Positions 37,245 through 50,272 of a stretch of DNA of 64,000 nucleotides are shown piece by piece. The first letter of the stretch is position 1. Each line of letters opens with the position of its first letter. Source of the DNA: Maea johnstoni (taxonomy: Eukaryota; Annelida; Polychaeta; Spionida; Magelonidae); assembly GCA_963942565.1 (NCBI GenBank), contig OZ012691.1:15731769-15795768 (forward strand), written 5' to 3'. Under the pieces are notes generated by a model, which was not told the origin of the DNA, did no database searches, and saw only the letters and a list, made by a program, of their open reading frames with translations. A program made the position numbers and the translations under genes.

Positions 37245-37474
37245 TTAACCCATTCACACTAAGAGCTACTCCAGAAAGTATCGTCTGCTATCCTCATACT
37301 TTTGAAAATAACTTGGGAATGAATTGAAATTTCACAAAATATTTGAAGGGAAGTTGTTGTTTAGCATCAGAGAAACATTTCTCAGTCACGTTTTTTCTGG
37401 GGTATGCCTTTTGAAGTATAATATTTCCCAAATCCTCAGGTCTGTTTTGGCCTCTCTGAGTGTTAATGGGTTAA
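37245..37474 (+). mobile_element. TTAA MITE family 2
   Basis: TTAACCCATTCACACTAAGA to TGAGTGTTAATGGGTTAA. Interior AAGTATCGTCTGCTATCCTC and AAATATTTGAAGGGAAGTTG. Confidence 0.88.
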
Positions 37475-37798
37475 GATGGAGGTCTATGATAGGCAACCTC
37501 GTCTGTCCTCGACCTGCCCCCTGAATATGCATAAATCGAAACCCAAACATATGAATGCTCAAATGGTACAGTTTGGTTTTCAAGTAAACAGTGAGCCTTG
37601 GCATTTTTCCAAAATACAAACACATCTAGATATGTTACATAATAGGCGCCAGGTGATATCACAATAACCACTTATTGATATGTTTCTCATTTTTCGTGAA
37701 CTACGAGATATAGGCTTTACAATGGCACAAGTACCGTTAACTAAGTTTTCAGATATTTAACTTTCAAAAAAGGCTCTGGTATCGAATAGAGTTCTACC

Positions 37799-38028
37799 TT
37801 AACCCATTCACACTCAGAGATCCTTGAGAAAGTATCGTCTGCTACTCTCATACTTTTCAAAATAAGTTTAGAATAAAGCAAAAGTTCACAAAATATTTGA
37901 AGGAGAGTTGTTGTTTGATTTATAATTTGATATGTCTCCTTCAATAATTTCCCACAAACGCTTTTGTTAGAAATATATTTCCAAAATTGTTATACCTGTT
38001 TTGGCGCCTCTGGGTTTTATTGGGTTAA
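37799..38028 (+). mobile_element. TTAA MITE family 2
   Basis: TTAACCCATTCACACTCAGA to GGGTTTTATTGGGTTAA. This is the second of three copies within 1.3 kb. Confidence 0.88.
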
Positions 38029-38325
38029 AACGATTTCTTTTCGAGGGGATCTCGAGAAATGGGCGGGGTGATTTGCAATGTCATTCATATACCTAGTGGC
38101 CTTTTCCTCTATGATCTTCTACATGTAGGTTGATACTGTACCAAACAATGTACCGTGTGACGCATTTACTCAATAACCTTATTTACCGTATTGATAAACA
38201 CCAACAAATAACATCCGTTTTCGTAAGCAATCGTTATTCGGTGTACGCAAACTTTCTTTCAGAACACAGGTTTATGCATATGTTCATGGGTATAATACGT
38301 CTTGCTATTGGATGTATCAGAGTTC

Positions 38326-38557
38326 TTAGCCCATTAACACTCAAGATTAACAGTAGATGGATCGTCTGCTTCTTTCATACATTGAAAATAATTTGTGAAA
38401 AAAGCGAAAGTTCACAAAATATTTGACGAAGAGTTGTTGTTTGGCTTCTGATTAACATTTCTCCTTCAAATGTTTTCAAGAAATTGCTTTCGTAATTGAA
38501 ATATTTAAAAAAAATTGTCAGGCCTCTTTTGGCTGCTCTGAGTGTAAATGGGTTTAA
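38326..38557 (+). mobile_element. TTAA MITE family 2
   Basis: TTAGCCCATTAACACTCAAG to CTGAGTGTAAATGGGTTTAA. The left TTAA has changed to TTAG. Confidence 0.85.
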
Positions 38558-38604
38558 TCATAAAGCACACATGATTCGAAACAACATGTTTCAGGCTCGA
38601 ATAG

Positions 38605-38772
38605 TTAACCTTTTAGATGCTGGTGATTAATTTGGGCAATACAAAATGATGCAAAAAGGTTTTTAAAAAGTACTTAAACCATGGCATTTGTATACTCATA
38701 TGTTAGTACTCGGCGAGAGCTTTCCAATGAATACCAACATGACATGCTTTAGATGGTTTTCAAAAATTCTTA
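38605..38772 (+). mobile_element. TTAA MITE family 1, right end lost
   Basis: TTAACCTTTTAGATGCTGGT through AATGAATACCAACATGACAT, then cut off after GGTTTTCAAAAATTC. Confidence 0.75.
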
Positions 38773-39230
38773 TATACCCCATCACGTGATGAGTACACAC
38801 GATTACTATTTTTACGGTAAGTAGTATCTGAGATGATTACAAAAGTGGACCCACGGCCACGCCGTATTTCCCGCTAATTAGATATCCAAATGGTCCATCC
38901 CCGTCCAAGTCCACAATGCAATTATTCTGTTTAGACTTCCACCAAGTGCTGTATAAAGTATCATTTGGTGTTTTAATATCCTACATATTTGTTTTCGTTC
39001 AGTGTGCAATATTGATATTTTTACGATAGAAATTTCCAGCAGCAGAGATCGAAGAAGAGATTTACGCAGAAAGGGACATATACAACTCATGTATACACCT
39101 CCCTGATGCAGGCAACTGAGGCACAAAAGGCAAATATTAGACAATTGGGATATAAGTAGTTATGATTCCAGCAGGTAATGATTTTGAAGGTTCTACTATC
39201 TTTTACATGACTACCAGACTGAAATCGCCG

Positions 39231-39434
39231 TTAAACCCTTATGCTGCTGGTGGCTAATTTGGGCAATACAAAATGATCTAAAAATGACTGAAACCCTGGC
39301 ACATGGGTACTCATCTGAGGGTATCCCGTGAGAGCTATCCAATTAATACCAGCATGACAGGGTTTAGATGGTTTTCAAAAATATTTACGTCCTTGTGCTT
39401 TGGACGAAAGTAGCCTCAGCATTGGAAGGGTTAT
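39231..39434 (+). mobile_element. TTAA MITE family 1
   Basis: TTAAACCCTTATGCTGCTGG to CAGCATTGGAAGGGTTA. Near-intact. Confidence 0.85.
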
Positions 39435-39590
39435 CAAATTTGGGGGAAATGGGAAATAAAATCTGTTTAGACATATTTTATCAGCAGAAGATAGGACTAC
39501 TAGTATTTACCGACATACACACACATACCGTAGAGCGAGGCAAAATTGCAGATTTCGCTCTACTAGCTTTAATTACTCCTAGCGAACGTC

Positions 39591-39797
39591 TTAACCCTTG
39601 TACTGCTGATGGCTAATTTGATCAATAGAAAATGATGGGAAAAAATAGCTGAAAACAGCTAAAAACCTTTGCAAATAGGTACTCATTTGATAGATCTCAG
39701 CAAGAGCTTTCCAATGAATACCAACATGGCAGAGTTTAAGAGGTTTTCTGTGTGTTTGTGCCTTTGATGAAAGTAGCCTCAGCATCGAAAGGGTTAA
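39591..39797 (+). mobile_element. TTAA MITE family 1
   Basis: TTAACCCTTGTACTGCTGAT to CAGCATCGAAAGGGTTAA. It lies 160 bases from the previous copy, in the same direction. Confidence 0.85.
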
Positions 39798-40229
39798 GAT
39801 CTTTAGTACAGATAGACCTTCCGTATCATGATTCCTGGTGATATCGATTGTTTTCGGTGTCTTTCATCCATTATTTCCTGGATACTGTGTTCGTCGTTAA
39901 AAACAGTTATTTCATGGATACCTGCACTAGAACGGTACATGTTTATATAACACGTTCGCTTTCATTCTCATTTCAATTGCGGTCTTTTAAATGACTGGTT
40001 ATTCGAACTCGTCTTGTTTCCCTTAATAAGGAAAAGGTTATAGCATTAAACATTTCACAAAGTTGCGCAGTGATGGTTTTGTTTGAGTAATGTATTGGAG
40101 TTAGTCATGTTGAACCATCAGCCTCCAAAGCTGTTAAGTCCACAGAAAGAAATCCCTTCGACGAATTCCTCTAAAATCAATTGCATATGTGTTAGATCTA
40201 AAATGAGTTTATACCTATTTAGTCATATC

Positions 40230-40649
40230 TCATGCTTTCTTTGCCTTTCCCTTAGCTTTTCCTTTTGCTTTTCCATTCTTATTGTTCTTCTTCTCTTCGT
40301 TTTTATTCTCTGATTCGTCAGTTTCTTTCTTTTCGGAGTTATCCTGTTCGTTTTCTTTATCCGCGTCGTCATCCTTCTCCTTCTCAGAATCGTCCTTCTG
40401 TTGCTCCTTTTCCGAACCATCCTCCTTCCCCTTTTCTGTTTCCCCTTCCCCCTCTTTTTGCTCTCCCTCCTCGCCGTTTTCCATTTGTTCGACGTTGTTT
40501 TCAGCGTTCTCCTCCTTTCCCTCCTCGCCCTCCTTGTTTTCCTCAGTTGTCGTCTGCTCGGCGTTGTTCGCGCCGGCGGGAGATTCCTCCGCGTCCTCTG
40601 CGGTCGGGGTCGGCTCGGACACCGGCTCGGCACTACTTCCGCAACCCAT
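40230..40649 (-). CDS. Putative myristoylated Glu/Lys-rich protein, BASP1-like in composition
   Basis: Single-exon frame of 139 residues on the minus strand. I start at the Met of MGCGSSAEPV rather than an in-frame Met 15 codons upstream, because MGCGSS is a textbook N-myristoylation signal (Gly2, Ser6) with Cys3 as a likely palmitoylation site. Residues 5-35 are acidic with Pro, Thr and Ala. Residues 36-125 are an E/K/N/D/Q low-complexity stretch (EEGKEENAENNVEQ, EKEKDDDADKEN). The C-terminus is a Lys/Ala/Gly tail (KAKGKAKGKAKKA). No folded domain is visible. The pattern resembles growth-cone proteins such as BASP1 that coat the inner plasma membrane, but residue-level homology is not shown. 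Neighbouring genes are far away and it opposes citron. Confidence 0.75.
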   Translation of the reverse strand: MGCGSSAEPVSEPTPTAEDAEESPAGANNAEQTTTEENKEGEEGKEENAENNVEQMENGEEGEQKEGEGETEKGKEDGSEKEQQKDDSEKEKDDDADKENEQDNSEKKETDESENKNEEKKNNKNGKAKGKAKGKAKKA

Positions 40650-41479
40650 TTTAATGGAATATGGTGTGACTTTTTTTCTATGAAAAGTTCCCAATCAAGC
40701 ACTTTCTTTCTTTCTTTTTCGTTGAACTGAAATTAAAAAAAGAAAAGAGTTAGGATGTGTTTTAGTTACATAATTTTCTTATTTGCATCTACAGTACAGA
40801 CAGTTGATTCCTGCACCATGGGACCGGACGTCTGCCAGTGCCTGGCCGCACAAACATCCACGGATAACATGTCAAAAAATAGGTCAAGCACAACAATGAC
40901 CAATGAAGCTTGCGAATCAAAGCTACGTTCAGTTGTGTTGTCATCCATGCATATATGACAAGGAAACCAGGTGGTGATCGGACATGCAGGCATGTATTAT
41001 GCCCCGGTCTGTCTGTGTATTTAGTGCAGTAATTAAAGACCGGTTATGTATGATACATGAGTGGGTCCACTTTCAACCCACGGACATCTTGAGTACTTAC
41101 TTGAGCTGACCTGCTGTTTATGGAGAAACATCTAGGTAACACAAAACATCTTTCGAAACTAATTTTGATTGAAAGTTCTTATCTTGTTCGGTTTTATAAT
41201 TCTTTGACAAGTAATTTTCCAAAAGAATCTTTATCATAATCCAAGTTTAAAGTTGTAGTGGCATGTGCGGATAGACGAATAGGTCAAATATCCATACTGG
41301 TATCGAGTCTGTGTTAGTTTCATATATCGTGTTAATGGTGGTCACCCACTGAAATCATAAGACTTGGTGGCCACTTGTTCTGTCAGTGTTGAAGTAAATC
41401 ATTGTAGGCTCAGTTTTATAATTAGCCAAGTATTTATTTCAATTTCCACAGAAAACTTGGTTTTCGCAAGATCACCTCA
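40650..41479. other. Upstream region of the MGCGSS gene
   Basis: No second exon could be assigned. On the minus strand this stretch would hold the 5' UTR and promoter. An AAAG-rich run lies at 40690-40750. No TATA box is convincing. Confidence 0.35.
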
Positions 41480-41503
41480 TTGGCATATATATACATGTAT
41501 ATA

Positions 41504-41689
<186 letters not shown>

Positions 41690-43305
41690 CGCTAATGATG
41701 CTTGGCCTAGAGGCCAGGCTAGTTGAACATAGAGCACTTCCATTCCCATGAGTGCCCAGGTACCCAGGGTGAAGGTACTAATGCATTCCAGACTTAGGTC
41801 CTCCTCCAGTAAGAGTACTAGTTGAAGGTCATAGGAGATGATTGATTTCAAGAGAGATTATGAGCTCCATTCTGTTATAAATACATGGTGATGGGGTCGA
41901 GGAGTTCAGTTCAGATCAATGTTGAGCAACTCTACCTGGCGGAAATGGTAATTCCTAATTTAGATATAATTCTGTTGGAGGCCGAGAAGGTTACGTGGCT
42001 CACATCAATAAATCGTGTTGAAGCTCAATATGGTGTGGGCAAAACAAATTGAGGTCCTACAATACCTTTAAAACCAATTTTCAGGTCGAAGCCTATGTTA
42101 AAGCTAATTAGCCCAAAGCACTAAGTAGGGCTCTATAGTCCATGAGCCAGACCCCAAAATTTGAGGATGCGGTACCAATTTGCTGAATAAATCCAACAAT
42201 GATTTTTGGTTAGCCTGATATCTCAAGTGTCCAAAATCAGTTGATGGACTTCCGGGGCAGTTTGCGAAATACCCTTTTGGTGGCCATCTTTAAAGATGGC
42301 CGCCATATTTTCACCAAATTGAATGGAGTCAGGAAATATTGAATAACTATTCACCAGAATGTCCTAGGAACATGTGAGTTAGCTCAAAATGTGCGTAGTA
42401 ACATTCTGCTTCTGGAGATATATGATTTGTTAATTTTTGTTGGGATTATTTGTTAAAATATTAGAGAAAAACATGAAAAAAATGTGATTTTTCATGTCGT
42501 TTTCATGAAGTACTTTAAAAAGTTTTCTATTTACCAATGTTAGAATACATCTAGGCCAACTCTTGTTTTGTTTTAGTGAGCCTGATATCTCAAGTGTTCA
42601 AAATCAGTTGATGGACTTCTGGGGCAGTCTGCAAAATACCCTTTTGGCGGCCATCTTTAAAGATGGCCACCATATTTCCCCAAAATGAATGGAGTCAGGA
42701 AATATTGAATAACTATTCACCAGAATGTCCTAGGAACATGTGAGTTGGCTCAAAATGTTTGTAATAACTTTCTGCCTCTGATGATATATGATTTGTTACC
42801 TTTTGTTGGAAATATTTGTTAAAAAAATAGAGAAAAACATTAAAAAATGTGATTTTTTATGACATTTTCATGACAAGCTCTTAATTCTTTTTTCTATTTA
42901 TTAATGTCAGAATACATTTAGGCCAACACTTGACTCAGGTCATCTGGATTAGATTATAAGGCATCCATAGACAATGGTTACATATTTATTTCCACTTTAT
43001 TGGCTGCTGCTCAGGTTATTTTGAACTTCAAATAGATATACATTTTCACATATTTGGGGTTAGGTAACACTGTATCTCAATAACGTACTACTCTGTAATT
43101 CTCAATTGATTAGTTCAATTGATTATAGTTGCACTTAAATTATAAATTCCAATACTATTTGATTTTACATATTTTTGTTGTCTGTTTAAATTTCCTATAC
43201 TTGATTTATCGGCATTTTGCGATAGGAGAATATGAAGTGCCAAAACTGACATTCCAAATACCAATTGATCCTTGTTTAAAAAACCTAAACATCATTTGCC
43301 AATGA

Positions 43306-43509
<204 letters not shown>

Positions 43510-43595
43510 AGTCATTATGAAAGAATTTTTCGTACAAAACACATGGATCATTTGCTTCGTTTATATTCAAGTTTTGGCACGTTCGCAAAAATGTA

Positions 43596-43724
<129 letters not shown>

Positions 43725-44164
43725 GCTTTTTAAAGCACACAAGCCCTGCGGGGAGTCTGCTGGCAGTTAAATTGCACTACGAGAATGGAGTTATATTCAA
43801 AGGAAAATATGAAATATTAATATCACTGATTCATCAGTGGCAGGACAACCCTAGAAAAACGATGCGAAACCAATAATCTTTAATCATTGGTTTATGCAGG
43901 TGGTTAATGTGGGTTAACAATCAAACATGATGCTCTGGACATGTCAAAGCTTTCACAGTATTCACAAAAAGGCCCTACCATCCAGGTGCATGTAATATCT
44001 GCCTAATAAAGGCATACTTTGGGCTAATTTCAAATGGTGGAAATGCAAAAATAAAAACAAAACAACAACTATTGATTTATAAAGTTGTACTTAACTGGAA
44101 GGTACCCGCCGTGTTATTCTTCACAAACTCTGGTCATTCAGTAAAATTTACATATTTGTTCGTA

Positions 44165-45030
44165 ATTTCATAACGCTACGAGTATTTTCGAGGGTAGGGT
44201 AGTGAAGGTACCGCATTCTACACGAACTGCGATCTTGCAGTTGGTAGACCGACCCTGCCTGTGCTGCCGCTCAGGAACACGTTGACGTTGAGACCAGAAT
44301 TTGGAATTTTCATTTTTAGTCAGTTTTTTTCTGCCAAATTGCGGCTAGGGCGTATTCAGGGCAGTTGTAACAGGTGGAGAAATTAGATAAAAAATCTTTT
44401 TTTTTTTTCGTTTGGCAATTCTTTTAATGAAACTACGAGTATTCTCGAGGGTAGGGTAGTGAAGGTATCGCATTCTACACAAACTGCGATCTTGCAGTTG
44501 GTAGACCCTGCCTGTGCTGCCGCTCAGGAACACGCTGAGACCAGAATTTGGAATTTTCATTTTTTGTCAGTTGTTTTCTGCAGAATTGCGGCTAGGGGTA
44601 TTTCGGCAGTTGTAAAAGGTGGAGGAATTAGAGAAATCCCTTTTTTTCATTTGGCAATTCTTTTAATGAAATAAATATTAGAGCACATAGATATCCCTAC
44701 GACCCACACACTTAGGGCTACCTAACTTATGTACCAAAAGTTCAAAAAGCTCGGCTAACAGATATGAAATTGATAAATGAGATGTTAAACCGGCTGAAGC
44801 TCATGTCATTTGCATTCGTCCTAGTTATTCTCCACGAACTTTGGTCATTCAGTTAAATTTACATATTTGTTAGTAATTTCTTAATGCTATGAGTATTCTC
44901 GGGGTTAGGGCAGTTAAGGTATCGCATGATAATGCAATCTTGCAGTTGGTAGACCCTGCTTACGATGCCGCGCAGGAACACGCTTAAACTTAAATTTGGA
45001 ATTTTCATTTTTGGTCAGTCTTTTTGCCAA
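44165..45030 (+). repeat. Three-copy local repeat (GAGGGTAGGGTAGTGAAGGT)
   Basis: Copies begin near 44170, 44430 and 44880. Each holds GCGATCTTGCAGTTGGTAGA-like text, CAGGAACACG and TTTGGAATTTTCATTTTT. The first two are 257 bp apart and very alike; the third is more diverged. Confidence 0.8.
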
Positions 45031-45079
45031 GCATGACGGGAACGCTCAAATCTGACTGGGATCTAAAATCAACCGGCTG

Positions 45080-45330
45080 GGGCGCATGTAAGAAGGTGTG
45101 GATGATAGGGAAACCAATCCGCCACTTGGTTTCAAGTCTAAGGCATCAATCTTTCATGACCCCAGCAGGGACTCAAATTCAGACAGGATCGAGAGACAGC
45201 TAGCAGTCGTTGGCAACGCAGTAGCCCACACCGCAGGCCACGGTCAAGTTCAGTGGAGGGTATCGGGGCGAACCACCGACACACCATCCACCAAAAATTT
45301 GCATTCCCCTCGCGCTCCCGATCTGATGAC
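45080..45330 (-). mobile_element. Decayed tRNA-derived SINE
   Basis: Read on the minus strand it has GGGCTACTGCGTTGCCAACG, ACTGCTAGCTGTCTC and TTTGAGTCCCTGCTGGGGTC in the order seen for the head, middle and B box of the SINE at 52727-52935. Confidence 0.5.
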
Positions 45331-46657
45331 ACATCGAGAGTGACGGGAAAGCGCAACAATCATTGATTGTGCTTACCCTACCTATGCCAATGATCCTAGT
45401 TATATAGGTAGATTGGAGTACAGTAATGTGCTTAGAGTAGTTGACCAAATTTTAACTTTTCCAAGTTATTTGATTGAATAAAACTGTTCAACTTAAACTT
45501 TATCGAAATTGTAAATACTAGTAGTTTAGAATATTCCTATTGAAAGAAATATTCATAATTTTGTCACATTGCCGAATTAGGTACCTTTTACACCTCTGTG
45601 GGTGTATTTGTTCTTGTTTTATCGCCGCTCATGGCTATTAATAGAACACAGTTCCGCATTTGTCATTCGTCGACCGTGATTGGGTCACATTTTCGAAAAT
45701 TATTTACTTTGCGTATGCCACGATATAAAACACATTTGAAGTTAGTTAGTGGTATACTATTTTTATCTATCTATTAAAGTGTCGATAACTGTTCTAATGT
45801 AATACTTTTGTTGGGAAATGTTAAGAGCTGGTTCTTCATCTCATTTCAAGCATAACTAAAATGACTGGAGAAGAGCCAGCAGGAACCACAGACTTCTCCT
45901 GAAAATGTGTTTTTAATATAGAGGGTAATCATGAAAACAACCTAAAAAACAACATTTTTTTCATGTTTTTCTCTATTTTTTAACAGATAATTCCAACAAA
46001 AGATAGCGATTCATATATCATCAGAAGCAGAATGTTATTACAAACATTTTGAACCATCTCACATGTTTATAGGACATTCTGGTGAATAGTTATTCAATAT
46101 TTCCTGACTCCATTCATTTTGGTGAAAATATGGTGGCCATCTTTAAAGATGGCCATCAAAAGGGTATTTTGCAAACTGCCCCGGAAGTCCATCAACTGAT
46201 TTCGGACACTTGAGATATCAGGCTAACCAAACCAAGACAAGAGTTGGCCTAAATGTATTCTAACATTGATAAATAGAAAACTTTTTAAAGCACATCCTGA
46301 AAATAACATAAAAAATCACATTTTTTTCATGTTTTTCTATATATTTTTAACAAATAATTCCAACAAAATGTAACAAATTATATATCATCAAAAGCGGAAT
46401 GTTATTACGAACATTTTGAGCCAACTAACCTGTTCCTAGGACATTCTGGTGAATAGTTATTTACTATTTCCTGACTCCATTCAATTTGATGAAAATATGG
46501 CGGCCATCTTTAAAGATGGCCGCCAAAAGGGTATTTCGCAAACTGCCCCGGAAGTCCATCAACTGATTTTGGACACTTGAGATATCATGCTAACCAAAAA
46601 TCATTGTTGGATTTATTCAGCAAATTGGTACCGAAATATGGTCTGGCTCATGGACTA

Positions 46658-46989
46658 CTAGTCCAATTTTGAACAAGGGTTGCACCCCTGGCACTAGAAA
46701 CAGGTCGCTATCAGTACAGCAAATGGTTTGTTTTCTCTGCAAGTCCCTTAATAAAGAAAATATTGAAAACGAAACTTATGTCATTCTTACCTGCCTTCTT
46801 TGTAATGCACAGAAAGCGACTCTATTTACACGACTAGAGGAGTCAATACAAAGGTTTTGTTATTTACCAGAGGATCGGAAATTCAAAATAACACTAAGCA
46901 ATGTTTACAATGTCAAGCAATGTGCAAGCTTTCTAAAGACCAACCTCGACATAAGACAATACGAATTGATGAAACCACAGGGACTTTGA
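46658..46989 (+). pseudogene. LINE (non-LTR retrotransposon) C-terminal tail fragment
   Basis: One frame reads VAPLALETGRY. A shifted frame reads VCFLCKSLNKENIENETYVI then LTCLLCNAQKATLF and ends at a stop at 46987-46989. The order ETGRY, C-x2-C, E-x-E, C, then R/K-x-x-LF is the pattern of the cysteine-rich tail after reverse transcriptase in many LINEs. A frameshift separates the two parts and the reverse transcriptase itself is absent, so this is a 5'-truncated dead copy. Subfamily is not clear. Confidence 0.65.
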
Positions 46990-47448
46990 ATGTGTCTCAT
47001 AACATTTTATGAAATATTTTAAAAATCTGTCAATGAATCAACATCTCTGTGTAATGTGTACTATTGATCTGCTTAAATATCATCCATAGCTCTTTTTAGA
47101 GTGGTCAGTATCTTTAAAATGCATATGTTTACTTGTCTGTGATATGTTAACAAATACTGGGTGAGACTTACATTAAGATTACATTATAATATCATTAGTA
47201 TAGTTCAGTGAACAGTGGGAGGTGCGGGGGTGAAGGACTTAAGAGTATAATCAACCCTTCTTCATATTTCAGCCCTTTGATTCAAGACACTGTCTTCCTC
47301 TAGCAGATGTTGAACATAGAGGATATTATCGATTTCAGGATAAGCTATGAGATCTACGCAGCGTGCACAGGGGTTGGGCGTTCACTGACCTATACCTCCC
47401 ATTCCACGGGTAAGGTTACAATGGTAAAATCAATGAATGTCTTCCCTT

Positions 47449-47605
47449 ATTAACTTATTTACAGTCAGAGCAGCCAAAAGAGGCCTAATGACTTTGGAAA
47501 TATTTTACAGCATTTTCTTAAAATATTTATGAGATGTGGAGAAGAAGCCAAACAATAACTCTCCTTCAAATACTTATTGGAAAAGTGTGGGAAAATTTAG
47601 ATTTA
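47449..47605 (-). mobile_element. Decayed TTAA MITE family 2 copy
   Basis: CAGTCAGAGCAGCCAAAAGA, GGCCTAATGACTTTGGAAAT and ACAATAACTCTCCTTCAAAT follow the family in reverse. Confidence 0.6.
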
Positions 47606-48413
47606 TTTCGCACGTTTTCCAAAAAGTGTTGGGTTTGTTTTCTGCCTGTCACGTATGCTCTTTCGTAGTAATACGCGAATGTCGATGTTCTATTCATCTA
47701 AGGTAGTCATAAGAGTAGCACGCGTGACAGAACTCCCCAATGAGGAAGTACGGACCTCCAGTTTTTCGTGGCGCTCAAATCGATAGAAAAATAACAACAA
47801 CGCCGCGGTTGCTAAGGCGGATTATTGATATAATCCTGCCACTACCTTCAACCCACGACATAATCTTCTAAATAGCATGCTAAGCCGGAATTCTCTCCTC
47901 GGTTGATTGCACCCCTGCAGAGAAACACACAGTCAGAGAAAGTCTACGTACTTGTAGTTTGCGCTTTTATCGTCAGATCGAATTTAACCCGTTTGCGCTC
48001 GAAACTAATTAATTAGATCTCAGATGAATAAAAGAATGGATATGTAGCGAGAGACCAATTACTTTATGCGCTATAGTGAATCTCGAATTTGTCTCAGTGT
48101 GACGTCACTAGGAGGCGAAGATGAGGGCTTTCGTCTCGTTTACATTACAGAGAAAACTGCGCACCAACATGGCCAGAACGTAACTTTTAGACTATTAGCC
48201 GCAGCCTGGTCGTTTAGGTAGACCGGCTGGTTTCATATTCACTTGTTTTTATTCATCTAAGATTAGATACTCGAAACGCCCTGTCAGCTGTGGAGGTAAC
48301 TTCCCAAAGAGAAATCTAACAAATTTGATTTAAACATACGTCGTTCCTTCAAATGAGGTCAACGTGCTTGCTTTTTGTACTTATATAGGAAATCACATGG
48401 GCTGATGGTCAAC

Positions 48414-49082
48414 TAGATCGAGCAACTCTATCGTCGGGTATGCCGTTGTTTACATTCTGAGATTGATAGGCCATACCCACGATAGAGAAAGCCCCATACA
48501 AAACTTTTCCACTGCGCCCAAAAAACTGGGCGCTCACATTTCTAGCCCAGTCTGGCCACCCAAACCAACTGAATTCGTTTCCTACCTTGGTAATTTACGT
48601 TGTGACGCCTTTACAGCACTCAAATCCCTCCAGAGTGCGAGAAATGAGAGCTTTTTGGCTGGAAGCGATAATTTTCACCGTGTCCTTACCGCCATTTAAT
48701 TCGAGACATGACTAGTCGAGCAGCACTGTCCATCATTTCCCGTATCAAACCTATCACCTTCTCACACGTGTGCTGCTCGACTAGTCATATCTCGAATTAA
48801 ATGGCGGTAAGGACACGGTGAAAATTATCGCTTCCAGCCAAAAAGCTCTCATTTCTCGCACTCTGGAGGGATTTGAGTGCTGTAAAGGCGTCACAACGTA
48901 AATTACCAAGGTAGGAAACGAATTCAGTTGGTTTGGGTGGCCAGACTGGGCTAGAAATGTGAGCGCCCAGTTTTTTGGGCGCAGTGGAAAAGTTTTGTAT
49001 GGGGCTTTCTCTATCGTGGGTATGGCCTATCAATCTCAGAATGTAAACCACGGCATACCCGACGATAGGGTTGCTCGATCTA
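48414..49082. mobile_element. 669-bp Mutator-type fold-back element with exact 9-bp target duplication
   Basis: Arms 48414-48726 and 48770-49082 (313 bp each) are nearly exact reverse complements around a 43-base loop. Ends are TAGATCGAGCAAC and GTTGCTCGATCTA. ATGGTCAAC is present exactly on both sides (48405-48413 and 49083-49091). The 9-bp duplication and long terminal repeats fit Mutator-like elements. Each arm carries the same 78-codon frame (48463-48699 +, and its mirror 48797-49033 -). No transposase is present. Confidence 0.9.
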
Positions 49083-49801
49083 ATGGTCAACAAATCATAT
49101 GTGCAGCCAATGTGCGAATGGATTAACGCATGTTTTATTCGTGAGCAGTTATTTTCGATGTATCTACGATTACTTATGTACATCTCTTTTGTTCGTATTA
49201 ATAACCTTTTCAAATACTCAGACCCCCTGCCAATTCGAATTATGTATAATTTAAACATCCTCTCAATACATTTAGATTATTCCTTGGTGAAAAGTTCACA
49301 CCTGATATACGAAACCAATCTCTTGGGAATCGCCTACTCGCATGGAAATACTCGGGAGGTTTTCCACCCGCGGTTTCCGCCATTGGACGCTGAGGCTCCC
49401 TGGGGATTTGAATCATACAATGCGCGTTATACCTTATTGAGCGTAAAATGCTGCATTCTACCGAAAGCTCATAACCGTATACAGTTGTAAACAAAACCTG
49501 CAGTTGCCATTGTCGACTAGCTAGCTGTTCTCTATTTTTGTTTCCCATACATGTTCTGTCTTGTAATCAGGCCTTTCTTAACACTTTTTGATTATTAAAT
49601 TGCATCCTTTTGTTCTTTTGTTTTCCCTTTTCTTTACGACATCGCCTCCATGATTTTATCAATTCTTTCTATACATCTAATATTTTCATAACATTGAAAT
49701 AGTTTTGCGAAACATTAAACTGAAACTGTCGTTGTCCTGTTGGGTTAGATAGTCCCGCTTGAAATATTGTTCAACTGTTATACTATTTAATTTCTTTAGT
49801 T

Positions 49802-50028
49802 ATGTTATTCATGTCTGGAATATACTTGACCAGTGTCGTCTGGACATGTCATACGTTTGAAGATAACTTTGGAACGAAGCATAAATTCCCTGAATATTCC
49901 AAGGATAGTTGTAAGTAAAGTTGTGGTGAACAATTCTCATCCAGATATATTCTAGATTTAGCATTTATTAGAGAGATGGCACCAATATTATCAGGCGGTT
50001 TTGGCTGCTACAGGCACAAACGGGTTAA
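49802..50028 (+). mobile_element. TTAA MITE family 2, worn left end
   Basis: TTATTCATGTCTGGAATATA, CAGTGTCGTCTGGACATGTC to CAGGCACAAACGGGTTAA. Confidence 0.75.
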
Positions 50029-50067
50029 AAGTTTCCAGACTATATGTGCACTCCAGATGCAAATGTG

Positions 50068-50272
50068 TTAACCCTTCCCATGCTGAGGCTACTTATGTCC
50101 AACGCGCAGGGACGCAAAGATTATCATGTAAACCCTGTCAAGTTGGTATTCTTTGAACAGCTCTCGCTGAGTACTCTCAGATGAATACCCAATGTGCCAG
50201 AGTTTCAATTATTTTCTAAGTTTTCGCATCATTTTATATTGCACAATTTGCCACCAACAGCATAAGGGTTAA
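50068..50272 (-). mobile_element. TTAA MITE family 1
   Basis: TTAACCCTTCCCATGCTGAG to ACCAACAGCATAAGGGTTAA. It lies 40 bases after a family 2 copy. Confidence 0.87.

Noticed and set aside
40265-40730. Plus-strand and alternative minus-strand frames over the MGCGSS gene
   Set aside because: Low-complexity GAA/AAG codons keep the other frames open; only the minus frame with MGCGSS has a sensible start and composition.
49240-49548. 102-codon minus-strand frame MGNKNREQLASRQWQL
   Set aside because: No recognisable domain and no splice or promoter support; kept as unproven.
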